Source: Thiomonas sp.
GTDB lineage: Bacteria > Pseudomonadota > Gammaproteobacteria > Burkholderiales > Burkholderiaceae
Reading direction: 5' to 3'
Assembly: GCA_027443745.1 (NCBI GenBank)
Contig: DAIAZB010000145.1
Span: forward strand, 1-14,479
DNA length: 14,479 nt
Below are positions 5,809 through 13,371 of this stretch, piece after piece. Position 1 is the first letter of the stretch, and every line of letters begins with the position of its first letter. The translations under genes were made by a program, and so were the position numbers. The notes beneath the pieces were generated by a model that saw only the letters and a program-made list of their open reading frames with translations, was not told the origin of the DNA and did no database searches.

Positions 5809-8800
5809 ACCTCTTCACCCAGGTTTCGCTGCTGGACGGCGCGAGCGACCAGTTCAGGCTGACGCGCATCCAGACCTTCAACTGGGGCACGTTCTCGGGC
5901 GTCTTCGACTTTCCTATTCCACCCGAGGGCTATCTTTTCGTCGGGCCATCCGGGTCGGGCAAATCGACCATTCTGGACGCGCATGCGGCACTGATGACCC
6001 CGCCCAAATGGGTCGACTTCAACGTCGCGGCACGGGAAGCGGAGCGCCATGGCCGCGACCGTAGCGTCATGACGTACTTGCGGGGCGCCTGGGCCCAGCA
6101 GACCAGCGACGATGGCGAATACGCGTCGCAATACCTTCGCACCGGAACGACTTGGTCCGCCATCGCCGAAACCTACCGCGACGAGCAGGGCCACGTCGTG
6201 GTGCTTGCGCAGATCCTGTGGGTCAAGGGCAATTCGAACGCCACGGGAGATGCCAGGCGTCTGTACCTGACGCTTGAGCGCGACCTCGACGTCCAGGAAC
6301 TCGAGTTCTTCGCCAAGAGCGAATTTGACACGCGCAGGTTCAAGCGTGAACTTACCGAGGCCCGGGTCCACACCGAATTCAGCGCCTACCAGGAGCGCTT
6401 TCGCCGCCTGCTTGGCATCGACAACGAGCGCGCGCTGCGGCTGTTGCACAAGACGCAGTCGGCCAAGAACCTCGGGGACCTGAACGTCTTTCTGCGTGAC
6501 TTCATGCTCGACGAGCCCGAGACCTTTGCCATCGCGGAAAGCCTGGTCAGCGAATTCGGCGAGCTCAACGAGGCGCACCAGGAGGTGGTGGCCGCGCGCA
6601 GGCAGATCGAGGTGCTCGGACCCGCGCGGCAAGCGCATCTGGAGCGCGACCGGGAATCCACGGCGCGCAATCAGCGGCTCGCCTTGCAGACGGCGATGGA
6701 TCAGTACCGCGAGCATCGCCGCTGGAATCTGATCGAGGACCGGATCGCGGCGCGTGAAGTCGACAGGAAGGCGTCGGAACAGGAAGGTCTGCGTCTCGCC
6801 ACGATCGTTGCTGACGCGTTCGAGAAACTGGAGGATTTGCGGCGCCAGAACATGAACATGGGCGCGGAGGTCCTGGACCGGCTCACGCAGGACATCCAGG
6901 ATGCTGAGGGGCTCAAGCCGGGTCGTATCGCCAGGCGCGATCAGGCACAGGCGGCTTGCGCCGTGATGGACTGGGCGTTGCCTGATGACGTCGCGGGATT
7001 CGTCCGGCTGGTCGAGTCGGCCAGGCAGCACGTGTTGAAAGCACGCGAGAGCAAAACCGACATCGAGCGGCGCAAGGACGACATCAAGGAACAACGACGT
7101 CAAGCGACCGAAGCGTTCAGGGCGACCGTTGCGGAGGTCGAGGCCCTGGAGCGACAGCGCTCCAATCTGCCGGCCAGGTTGGTGGCCTTGCGCGAGCAGA
7201 TGGCCCGGGATCTGTCGATCCCTGAGGAGCAGTTGCCCTTTGCCGGCGAGCTGATCGAGGTTCGGCCCGAGGCCGCCGACTGGGCTGGCGCGATCGAGCG
7301 TGTCCTGGGTGGCTTTGCCCGCTCCATCCTGGTTGACGACAGGCATTACCCGGGGGTCTCAGCCTACATCAACGATCAGACCCTCCGTGAGCGCCTGGTC
7401 TACTTCCGCACCATTGCGCAGTCGGTCACGCGCTCGCCAGGGCCCGACTCGCTGGTGCGCAAGGTGAATGTCGCCCCCGGAGCTTTTGGCGAGTGGGTCC
7501 GCGAGGAGTTGAAGCACTCCTTCGATCTCGAGTGCACGTCCACGCTGCAGGCGTTCCGCAACGCGTCGCGCGCCGTGACCCGGGAGGGCCAGGTCAAGCA
7601 CAACACGATGCGGCACGAGAAGAACGACCGCTTCTCGGTGAATGACCGCAGCCAGTGGGTGCTGGGCTTCGACAACAAGGCCAAGCTCGAGCTCTACAAG
7701 GGCAAGGCGCAGGCGCTCGGTGACCGTCTCGGCCAGCTCGAAGTGGAGCTGCGCAAGATCGATGAGGAAGAAAATGCCCAGCAGGAACGAGTGCTTCACT
7801 GCCAGACGCTCTCGAATCTGAGCTGGAACGATGTCGACGTCGGGTCGCTGTTGACGCGCATCGCCGACCTGACCGATCGGCTCGCCAAGGAGCGTGCGGC
7901 GCGGCCCGACCTCGCGGTGCTGGATGCGCGCCTGAAGGCCCAGGAGGCCGAGTACCTCGCCGCGAGCGGCAAAAAGAGCGACGAGGACGCGCGAGGGCGG
8001 CAGATCGACGCGGAGATCGTCGGCCTGCGCGACAAGCTGGCCGTTGTCGCTCGGCTTTGGCCCGGATCGGACCAGGCTCCTGTGTACGCCGACGCCATCG
8101 CTGCGCGATACGCGGCAACGGGCAAGGAGCTGAGCCTGGAAAACCTGGACCAACTGACGAACATGGTCGAGCGCGGTCTCAGTCAGGAATTGCGCAACCT
8201 GGACGTGAAGTTGGTCGAACTGCGCAACACCATCGAACGATGTTTCTCGGAGTTCAATCGACAGTGGCCCGCCGTTGCGGGTGGCCTGGATGCGACGCTG
8301 GCCAGCGCCGAGGACTATCTGGCGAAGCTCAAGCGCCTGGAAGACGACAACCTCCCCGCTTACGAGGACCGCTTCTTCCGGCTGCTGCGCGAGCAAAGCG
8401 ACCAGAACCTGACGCTGCTGTCGACGAAGCTTGACGAGGAGCGGTCGGCGATACGAGCGCGGATGGAACTGGTCAACGAGAGCCTGAGAACGGCTCCGTT
8501 CAATCCTGGCACGCACCTAATTATCGAGACCACGGACAAGTCCCTCGACGTCGTTCGACAGTTCCGCGCCAGCATGCGGGAGTCGCTCAGCCACTCGTTC
8601 TCGGATGATCGCGAGCAGGCCGAGGAGCGGTTCAAGGCCTTGGCCGCGCTGGTCAAACGGCTTGCCAGCCAGGAGACGGCCGACAGGAACTGGCGCAGCC
8701 TGGTGCTCGATGTCCGCCAGCACGTCGAGTTCGTCGCGCGCGAACTCGACGAAGACGATCTCGAGGTGGAGGTGTATCGCAGTGGCGCCGGCAAGTCGGG

Positions 8801-9161
8801 CGGGCAGCGCCAGAAGCTGGCGGCAACCTGCCTGGCCGCGGCATTGCGCTACCAACTCGGCGGCCAGGATCGGACGCTTCCGCGCTACTCGACCGTCGTA
8901 CTCGACGAAGCGTTCGACAAGGCCGATGCCGAGTTCACGGCGATGGCGATGAACATTTTCAAGACCTTCGGGTTCCAGATGATCGTGGCCACGCCCCTCA
9001 AGTCGGTGATGACGCTGGAGCCGTTCATCGGCGGCGCATGTTTTGTCCACATCAAGGATCGCAAGAAGTCCGCCGTGATCCCCATCGAATATGACGGAGC
9101 CACTCGCCGGCTGAAGCTGGCTGCAGACGTTCGCGATGCCGAAGAAACTCCAATCTCCTGA
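5805..9161 (+). CDS. jetC: Wadjet protein JetC (SMC-like ATPase)
   Basis: JetC is the motor: an SMC/MukB-like ATPase that extrudes DNA loops and, with JetD, senses small circles. At 1118 residues it has the full family length. The Walker A motif is GPSGSGKST (47-55). Long coiled-coil arms (about 250-470 and 640-960) flank a hinge-like globular part (about 480-640, with ELIEVRPEAADWAGAIERVL). The ABC signature KSGGQ (997-1001) and Walker B VVLDEA (1031-1036) form the C-terminal head half, followed by FQMIVATPLKSV. All ATPase motifs are intact, so the gene should be functional. Translation starts at GTG overlapping the jetB stop and has a strong GGGGAGG (5791-5797). It overlaps jetD by 26 bases. 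Confidence 0.95.
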   Translation: MNLFTQVSLLDGASDQFRLTRIQTFNWGTFSGVFDFPIPPEGYLFVGPSGSGKSTILDAHAALMTPPKWVDFNVAAREAERHGRDRSVMTYLRGAWAQQTSDDGEYASQYLRTGTTWSAIAETYRDEQGHVVVLAQILWVKGNSNATGDARRLYLTLERDLDVQELEFFAKSEFDTRRFKRELTEARVHTEFSAYQERFRRLLGIDNERALRLLHKTQSAKNLGDLNVFLRDFMLDEPETFAIAESLVSEFGELNEAHQEVVAARRQIEVLGPARQAHLERDRESTARNQRLALQTAMDQYREHRRWNLIEDRIAAREVDRKASEQEGLRLATIVADAFEKLEDLRRQNMNMGAEVLDRLTQDIQDAEGLKPGRIARRDQAQAACAVMDWALPDDVAGFVRLVESARQHVLKARESKTDIERRKDDIKEQRRQATEAFRATVAEVEALERQRSNLPARLVALREQMARDLSIPEEQLPFAGELIEVRPEAADWAGAIERVLGGFARSILVDDRHYPGVSAYINDQTLRERLVYFRTIAQSVTRSPGPDSLVRKVNVAPGAFGEWVREELKHSFDLECTSTLQAFRNASRAVTREGQVKHNTMRHEKNDRFSVNDRSQWVLGFDNKAKLELYKGKAQALGDRLGQLEVELRKIDEEENAQQERVLHCQTLSNLSWNDVDVGSLLTRIADLTDRLAKERAARPDLAVLDARLKAQEAEYLAASGKKSDEDARGRQIDAEIVGLRDKLAVVARLWPGSDQAPVYADAIAARYAATGKELSLENLDQLTNMVERGLSQELRNLDVKLVELRNTIERCFSEFNRQWPAVAGGLDATLASAEDYLAKLKRLEDDNLPAYEDRFFRLLREQSDQNLTLLSTKLDEERSAIRARMELVNESLRTAPFNPGTHLIIETTDKSLDVVRQFRASMRESLSHSFSDDREQAEERFKALAALVKRLASQETADRNWRSLVLDVRQHVEFVARELDEDDLEVEVYRSGAGKSGGQRQKLAATCLAAALRYQLGGQDRTLPRYSTVVLDEAFDKADAEFTAMAMNIFKTFGFQMIVATPLKSVMTLEPFIGGACFVHIKDRKKSAVIPIEYDGATRRLKLAADVRDAEETPIS

Positions 9162-10335
9162 CGCGATCCGCGCTTTGCTCGTTCGCCGCTTCGGCAACCA
9201 GCATCAGGGCTGGTTGAGGGGTGAAGGATCCTGGCCGCTGCGCTTCGCGCTTGGGGTGCCGTCGGAGCGGGATATCGCCGCCGATCCGGCGGCGGTCAGG
9301 GGCTGGGCCGCTGCCTGGCAGGCCTGGACGGGGCCTGGCGAAGTCGCGTTCGAAGAGCGGCAATTTGCCCGCCTGGGAAGACAACGCCTGCCCGTCGCAT
9401 TGTCGTTCGTGGCGGCTGCCGAAGTCGCTGCTGCCGCGGGCCAGGCCGGACGCTGGGGCATGGCGACAAGGCGCTACCAGCAAATGCTCGAACGCTGGCC
9501 GGTGCTGGGTGACGGCACGGCACTGGCCTCGAAATTCGATGTGCTGGCCGACTATTCCGCAGAGGACTTCGAGCGGCTGCTGGCCCTGTTGAGCTGGCTG
9601 GACGCCCATCCGGCATCCGGGCTTTATATCCGGCAGCTCCCGGTCGCGGGGCTTGATACCAAGTGGCTCGAGAAGCGGGTCGGGCTGGTTTCGGGGCTTC
9701 TTCGCACGCTGCGTGGCATGGACGAAGAACTGCGCGACTTCCACGCGCTCAGTGGCCTGCGCAAGCCTGCGCATCGCGTTCGCGTGAGGCTCCTTTGCCA
9801 CTCGCTTCGGCACGAGGTTGGTGGCTTGTGCGACATCGAGGCGCCGCTGGATGAGCTGTCTATGCTCCCGATCAGGCCCAAGGCGGCCATCGTCGTCGAG
9901 AACCGGGAAACGGGCCTCGCGCTTCCGGACTTCCCGGGCACCGTGGCCATCATGGGTCTGGGTCACGCGGTGAGCGCCCTGAGCGCGCTGCCGTGGCTCG
10001 CTGAGGCGCAAGTCGTGTACTGGGGCGACATCGACACCCACGGCTTTGCCATCCTCGACCGAGCGCGTCGGGCCCTGCCGCGACTCCAATCGGTGCTGAT
10101 GGATCAACAGACGCTGCTGGCGCATCGACCGCTCTGGGTCGAAGAGCCTACCCAGCATCCGAACGCGCTCCTCGAGGCGCTGACTGCCGAGGAGCGAGCC
10201 GTCTTCGGCAACCTGCGTGCCAAAACCTGGGGGCAAAACGTCCGACTCGAGCAAGAACGGATCCTCTGGCGCGATGCGATCGTCGCTTTGGCAATGGCGC
10301 TCAATTTCGAGGCCGATGTCAACCGGGGGACTTGA
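9136..10335 (+). CDS. jetD: Wadjet protein JetD (DUF3322/DUF2220 Toprim nuclease)
   Basis: JetD is the nuclease subunit that cuts the DNA trapped by the JetABC motor; it has a topoisomerase VI-like fold. The 399-residue protein has an N-terminal DUF3322 arm and winged-helix part (about 1-190) and a C-terminal DUF2220 Toprim domain (about 245-395). The metal-binding residues are present: E255 in IVVENRE and the DxD of VYWGDIDTHGF (D298, D300). The gene begins at an ATG inside the last 26 bases of jetC, so it is coupled to it. No frameshift is visible, which means all four Wadjet genes are complete. I see no terminator after the stop at 10335; a broken regulator gene follows within 30 bases. 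Confidence 0.94.
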   Translation: MPKKLQSPDAIRALLVRRFGNQHQGWLRGEGSWPLRFALGVPSERDIAADPAAVRGWAAAWQAWTGPGEVAFEERQFARLGRQRLPVALSFVAAAEVAAAAGQAGRWGMATRRYQQMLERWPVLGDGTALASKFDVLADYSAEDFERLLALLSWLDAHPASGLYIRQLPVAGLDTKWLEKRVGLVSGLLRTLRGMDEELRDFHALSGLRKPAHRVRVRLLCHSLRHEVGGLCDIEAPLDELSMLPIRPKAAIVVENRETGLALPDFPGTVAIMGLGHAVSALSALPWLAEAQVVYWGDIDTHGFAILDRARRALPRLQSVLMDQQTLLAHRPLWVEEPTQHPNALLEALTAEERAVFGNLRAKTWGQNVRLEQERILWRDAIVALAMALNFEADVNRGT

Positions 10336-10365
10336 TGGCAGGTTGGAGACACCCACTTAACTTGA

Positions 10366-10803
10366 CAAAGAGCGATCCACAGCGCCAGACTGAAGCAGTC
10401 CCTGCAGGCCCTTGGTTGGACGCAGAAGGACCTCGCCGCCGAGCTCGGCGTGACGCCCCAGGCCGTGACCAACTGGATCAAGGGCGTCGACTTCCCTCGG
10501 CCCGACAAGCTACTCAAGCTCGCGACGACCTTGAGGCTGGGTTTCGGCGATCCGGTCCTCAGCCCAGCGCAGGGCCAGCCGATCGTCGCTTTCCGGAAAG
10601 AGGCTGGCGCCAAGACGACCGACGCGCACATCCTCAAGGCAGCGGGCATGGGCTCGCTGCTGACGGCGCTCGTTCCCTTCCTTCCCGACCTCCGTTCGCT
10701 TCGGGCGCAGATTTCGGCACCCACGACGCAGTACGACGCGCTGTCCGCCAAGAGCGTTGGCGCACTGCTCGATGAGGAACTGGCCGAAGGCGGCAGCGTT
10801 TGA
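10366..10803 (+). pseudogene. XRE-type regulator fragment fused to the ParD tail
   Basis: The frame opens after a TGA at 10363-10365. It reads SARLKQSLQALGWTQKDLAA, then ELGVTPQAVTNWIKGV, a clear XRE helix-turn-helix N-terminus. PRPDKLLKLATTLRLGF and a segment with SPAQGQPIVAFRKEAG follow; this resembles the XRE part of regulators that carry a C-terminal ImmA/IrrE metalloprotease, a comparison made from memory. No ATG, GTG or TTG precedes the helix-turn-helix; the first is GTG at 10450, inside it. ATC at 10375 stands where a start might have been. At 10742 the frame enters the 96-bp repeat and ends with the last 19 codons of the ParD-like protein (SAKSVGALLDEELAEGGSV). The gene lost both its start and its C-terminal domain. 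Confidence 0.75.
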
Positions 10804-10837
10804 GCCGGCCCGGTTACATCCTGACGGCGTCGGCGGA
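10742..10837 (+). repeat. 96-bp exact direct repeat, right copy
   Basis: This is identical to 2470-2565. Here the 96 bases are not part of an intact toxin-antitoxin pair: the left side is fused in frame to an XRE regulator fragment and the right side to unrelated sequence. With the left copy it brackets the ParE body, the HigA locus and the whole jetABCD operon. Confidence 0.97.
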
Positions 10838-10967
10838 CGACCCTGAGCGGCTCCTCGCCGTGCTGGATCGGATGCCCGGAACCGGACAGGCGACCACACC
10901 TGGCCGGGTCGCAATGGTGATCATCCATCGCCTGTTCGTGCTTTGGTCAGAAGTTGAGCGCCGCTGA
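10800..10967 (+). other. Chimeric short frame: ParE head plus unknown sequence
   Basis: The ParE start (TTG, with the same parD stop overlap) is duplicated here. The frame stays open for 55 codons, reading MSRPGYILTASA and then DDPERLLAVLDRMPGTG and IIHRLFVLWSEVERR. Only the first 12 residues are ParE. The remainder matches nothing I know, and the frame overlaps the 3' end of vapC on the other strand. It may be an accidental open frame; I would not annotate it as a gene without expression data. Confidence 0.3.
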
Positions 10968-11340
10968 CCTTGGCGGCAACTTTGTCAAAGGTCCACAACG
11001 GCTGCTCGCCCGCCTGCGTCGCCAGCGCAATGTGCAGGCAGTCGGCAAAGTCGGCCGTGCTTTCACGAAACAGTTGGAGTGCGACCTCGAGAGCACGCTC
11101 CGATTCCAAGGTCAGCTCGGTTGCCGAAAACAAACTCGAAAGCGCCTGCAGGATGTCGCCTTTGGCGAATTCGAAGTTGGAGCGCAACACCCACTCAAGC
11201 TCCAGAACGACCGTTACGGGTACGAACAGCGACAAGCCCTCGTCCAGGCAGCGGCCGATGAGTCGCTTCGCCGCAGCGAATTGCGCTCGGTCGTCCTGGA
11301 CAAGGTAACGGACCAGGACATTGGTGTCGAGCGCTGGCAT
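10921..11340 (-). CDS. vapC: PIN-domain ribonuclease toxin (VapC-type)
   Basis: This 139-residue PIN-domain protein is the toxin of a VapBC pair; known members cut tRNA or rRNA using a metal-binding acidic cluster. The residues are in place: D5 in MPALDTNVLVRYL, E47/E49 in VVLELEWVL, D97/D100 in ADFADCLH, and D119 in LWTFDKVA. Its ATG shares one base with the stop of the antitoxin gene (TGATG), so the two genes are coupled on the minus strand. The gene looks complete. It ends 83 bases from the right copy of the 96-bp repeat and points toward the Wadjet block. The gene symbol is given by family. Confidence 0.88.
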   Translation of the reverse strand: MPALDTNVLVRYLVQDDRAQFAAAKRLIGRCLDEGLSLFVPVTVVLELEWVLRSNFEFAKGDILQALSSLFSATELTLESERALEVALQLFRESTADFADCLHIALATQAGEQPLWTFDKVAAKVSGAQLLTKARTGDG

Positions 11341-11561
11341 CAACGCCAGGGATTCATGTCTTCGATGGTGATGCGCTTGCCCTTCGGGGCCTTCAGCATG
11401 CCAGCCATATCGCGGATGGATTGGGTCTTGGCGCGCACGATGATGGTTCCGTCGGGCATGGCCGACCACACCAAGCGCGTCCCCGGCTTGGCATGCATGA
11501 CCGCCCGTATGTCTGCCGGCACGGTGGTCTGCCCTTTGGCCGTGATGGTGGATTCCGCCAT
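11340..11561 (-). CDS. vapB: AbrB/SpoVT-type antitoxin (VapB)
   Basis: This 73-residue protein is a swapped-hairpin AbrB-type antitoxin. It begins MAESTITAKGQTTVPADIRA, the typical domain pattern (TITxKGQxTVPxxIR), and continues PGTRLVWSAMPDGTIIVRAK to residue 44 or so. The C-terminal tail (MLKAPKGKRITIEDMNPWR) should bind and block the VapC toxin. A GGAGAC ribosome binding site lies three bases before the ATG, and an inverted repeat just upstream is the probable operator. The stop overlaps the vapC start by one base. Confidence 0.88.
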   Translation of the reverse strand: MAESTITAKGQTTVPADIRAVMHAKPGTRLVWSAMPDGTIIVRAKTQSIRDMAGMLKAPKGKRITIEDMNPWR

Positions 11562-11570
11562 GACGTCTCC

Positions 11571-11591
11571 TTACAATCCGACCCACTGTAA
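11571..11591 (-). promoter_or_regulatory. Inverted repeat, probable VapB operator
   Basis: TTACA and TGTAA are separated by 11 bases, centred about 20 bp upstream of the vapB start. AbrB-type antitoxins bind inverted repeats at their own promoter, so this is the likely autoregulatory site. No clear -35 element is visible; the neighbouring IS256 relic starts about 80 bp further upstream of vapB. Confidence 0.4.
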
Positions 11592-11669
11592 TGCGCCCGG
11601 CGCGGCATGTCCACAGGACTTCGGAGGAAGCCGGAATGGCAACGTTGATATCGCATCCGACGCCCGGCG

Positions 11670-11860
11670 CTTGGACACGCCGCTCATGCCCGTGGCCTTG
11701 ACCAGGGCGTCCACGGAGCGCGCGGGGATGCCCTGCACGTAGGCTTCCTGGATCACGGCGGTGAGCGTCTTCTCGGCGGTGCGCCGCGGCTCCAGGAACT
11801 CGGGGAAGCAGCTCCCCTGGCGCAGCTTGGGGATCTTGAGACTGCGCTGGCTGGGCCGCG
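11670..11860 (-). pseudogene. IS256-family transposase fragment
   Basis: About 63 codons on the minus strand read RSLKIPKLRQGSCFPEFLEP, then RRTAEKTLTAVIQEAYVQGI and ARSVDALVKATGMSGVSK. This is the well-conserved N-terminal DNA-binding part of IS256-type (mutator-like) transposases, where KLRxGSYFPxFLEPRRxAEKAL is normal. Family homology stops abruptly after GVSK, and the DDE catalytic part is absent. It is therefore a relic left by an old insertion or deletion between vapBC and the peroxiredoxin gene. Confidence 0.82.
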
Positions 11861-11945
11861 CCGCCTGTGCTACAAGTGAGAGGCGCTGGGCCACAACGCT
11901 GGCCAGCATGGTCATCCGATCAACCATTTCCAGGGATCCGCCACC

Positions 11946-12602
11946 ATGTCTATTCGCATCAACGACACCGCCCCCGATTTCACTGCAGATTCCACTGCCG
12001 GCCAGGTCAAGCTGCACGAGTGGATCGGCAACGGTTATGCCATCCTGTTCTCGCACCCGAAGGACTTCACCCCGGTTTGCACGACCGAGTTCGGTGCCGT
12101 CGCCCAACTCGCCCCCGAGTTCGCCAAGCGCAACACCAAGGTGATGGGCGTCTCGGTCGACAATGTCGAAGAGCACAGGAAGTGGAAGCGCGACATCGAG
12201 CATTTCGCCGGCGCGCCGGCGGACTTCCCGATCATCGACGATACCTCGCTGCACGTGTCCAAGCTGTACGACATGCTGCCGGCCGACGCCTATCTGCCTG
12301 ATGGCCGCACACCGGCGCACAGCGCAACCGTGCGCACGGTCTTCATCATCGGCCCGGACAAGAAGGTGCGCCTGACCATGTCGTATCCGATGTCGGTGGG
12401 GCGCAATTTCGCCGAGATCCTGCGCGCGCTCGACGCCGTGCAGGCGACCGACGGTGTGCCGATCGCCACGCCGGCGAACTGGGTACCCGGGCAGGACGTG
12501 ATCGTCGCATTGAGCCTGAACGACGCGCAGGCCAAGGAAAAATTCGGTGCGATCGACGTCAAGCTGCCGTACCTGCGTTTCGCCAAGGCGCCAAGGAAGT
12601 AA
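11946..12602 (+). CDS. 1-Cys peroxiredoxin (Prx6-type)
   Basis: This 218-residue peroxiredoxin reduces hydrogen peroxide and organic peroxides. The peroxidatic cysteine is C45 in HPKDFTPVCTTEFG, with the conserved threonine T42 and proline P38 and a matching arginine near R130. It is the only cysteine in the protein, so there is no resolving cysteine, as in the Prx6 class. The C-terminal extension (about 165-218, with NWVPGQDVIVALSLND) is also typical. The start is supported by AGGGA nine bases upstream. Immediately upstream lies the IS256 relic, so the native promoter may have been replaced or shortened. The gene itself is complete. Confidence 0.93.
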   Translation: MSIRINDTAPDFTADSTAGQVKLHEWIGNGYAILFSHPKDFTPVCTTEFGAVAQLAPEFAKRNTKVMGVSVDNVEEHRKWKRDIEHFAGAPADFPIIDDTSLHVSKLYDMLPADAYLPDGRTPAHSATVRTVFIIGPDKKVRLTMSYPMSVGRNFAEILRALDAVQATDGVPIATPANWVPGQDVIVALSLNDAQAKEKFGAIDVKLPYLRFAKAPRK

Positions 12603-12727
12603 GCGCCTGCGCCTATACGGCCTGGCCGGTGCAGGTGCAGGTCACGCCCTGGCCAAGCGTACGCAGAGTGTCCAATCAAGGGCGCATAGGCCACCCGCAG
12701 GGTCGAGAACGGCGCTAGCGTGAACGC

Positions 12728-12887
12728 TCACATCTCCACGTAGTTCGGGCCACCGCCGCCCTTGACGAACTCGTACACCCCGGCCGGGCAGAAGCGCTGC
12801 TCCGGCCCGCCGAACACGTCCAGGTTGACCTTGATCGCCCCCTCGGGGTCGCGCAGGCGCAGGTGCGCCGGCGCAGGGTCCAGGGCA
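12728..12887 (-). pseudogene. ETF-ubiquinone oxidoreductase C-terminus lacking the 4Fe-4S motif
   Basis: The minus strand encodes [20 protein letters not shown], then [17 protein letters not shown], then [10 protein letters not shown] and TGA. This is the end of electron-transfer flavoprotein-ubiquinone oxidoreductase, a membrane enzyme passing electrons from ETF to ubiquinone. In intact enzymes about 30-40 residues with the NCVHCKTCDIKDP cluster-binding motif lie between the EFV segment and GGGGPNY. Here they are missing and the two sides are joined in frame near 12760. The N-terminal FAD part is also absent. The protein cannot work as an ETF oxidoreductase. Confidence 0.75.
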
Positions 12888-12915
12888 CGACCCCGACCCC
12901 AAGGCGCGGCAACAG

Positions 12916-12978
12916 TCACGGCTCGACGCCGGTCATCAGCGCGCCGATCAGGTTGCCCTTCTTGAACCACGATCGATC
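12916..12978 (-). pseudogene. Possible second ETF-ubiquinone oxidoreductase fragment
   Basis: A short minus-strand frame ends [18 protein letters not shown] then TGA. It resembles the middle region of ETF-ubiquinone oxidoreductase (the RNFKPxFKKGLxxGxLMTG area), and it lies in the expected order upstream of the C-terminal piece at 12728-12887. Only about 18 residues support this, so it is tentative. Confidence 0.35.
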
Positions 12979-13371
12979 TCGGCGTCGCAGAGCTCGAGCA
13001 GATCCACGATGCGACCGGGCATCACCGCGATACCCACTCAACGACGCCGAGTCCCACGCAGCGTGGACCATGCGCAGTTTGCCGAACAGGCGCAGCACGA
13101 CGACGATCAGCAGCAGCTTCCGTCGAGCGTCGGCAAGTCGCAGGCGTATCGCCATTTGCGGTTAATCAACACTCGCGCACATTCGCCGCCTTTACCATCA
13201 CGGCGCAAACGGCCGCCATTGAGCGTCGGCGCATCGCGAGCCTGCCGCACCACGCACCCGGTCCGCCGTTACCCACGGGCTGCGTCAGCGCAGGCAGGGG
13301 CGGGACGCGGCAACGTTCGATGATCATTCGCGAATTCTGGTGATCGCCCGCTTCACATACAGCCCTTGCCC
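12979..13371. other. Stretch without a recognisable gene
   Basis: I find no convincing coding region here on either strand. Short open frames occur but read like chance translations of GC-rich DNA. The stretch separates the eroded ETF oxidoreductase pieces from the metal-efflux cluster and must contain that cluster's promoter; I could not identify a clear -35/-10 pair. Confidence 0.4.

Noticed and set aside
5694..9197. Long open frames on the minus strand opposite jetC (550, 385 and 226 codons).
   Set aside because: They lie wholly antisense to a gene with clear SMC motifs, have no plausible ribosome binding sites, and read as low-complexity shadows of GC-rich codon use.
10362..10390. A perfect TTGACA -35 box after jetD.
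   Set aside because: No -10 element exists at 16-18 bp spacing; the sequence there is GC-rich.
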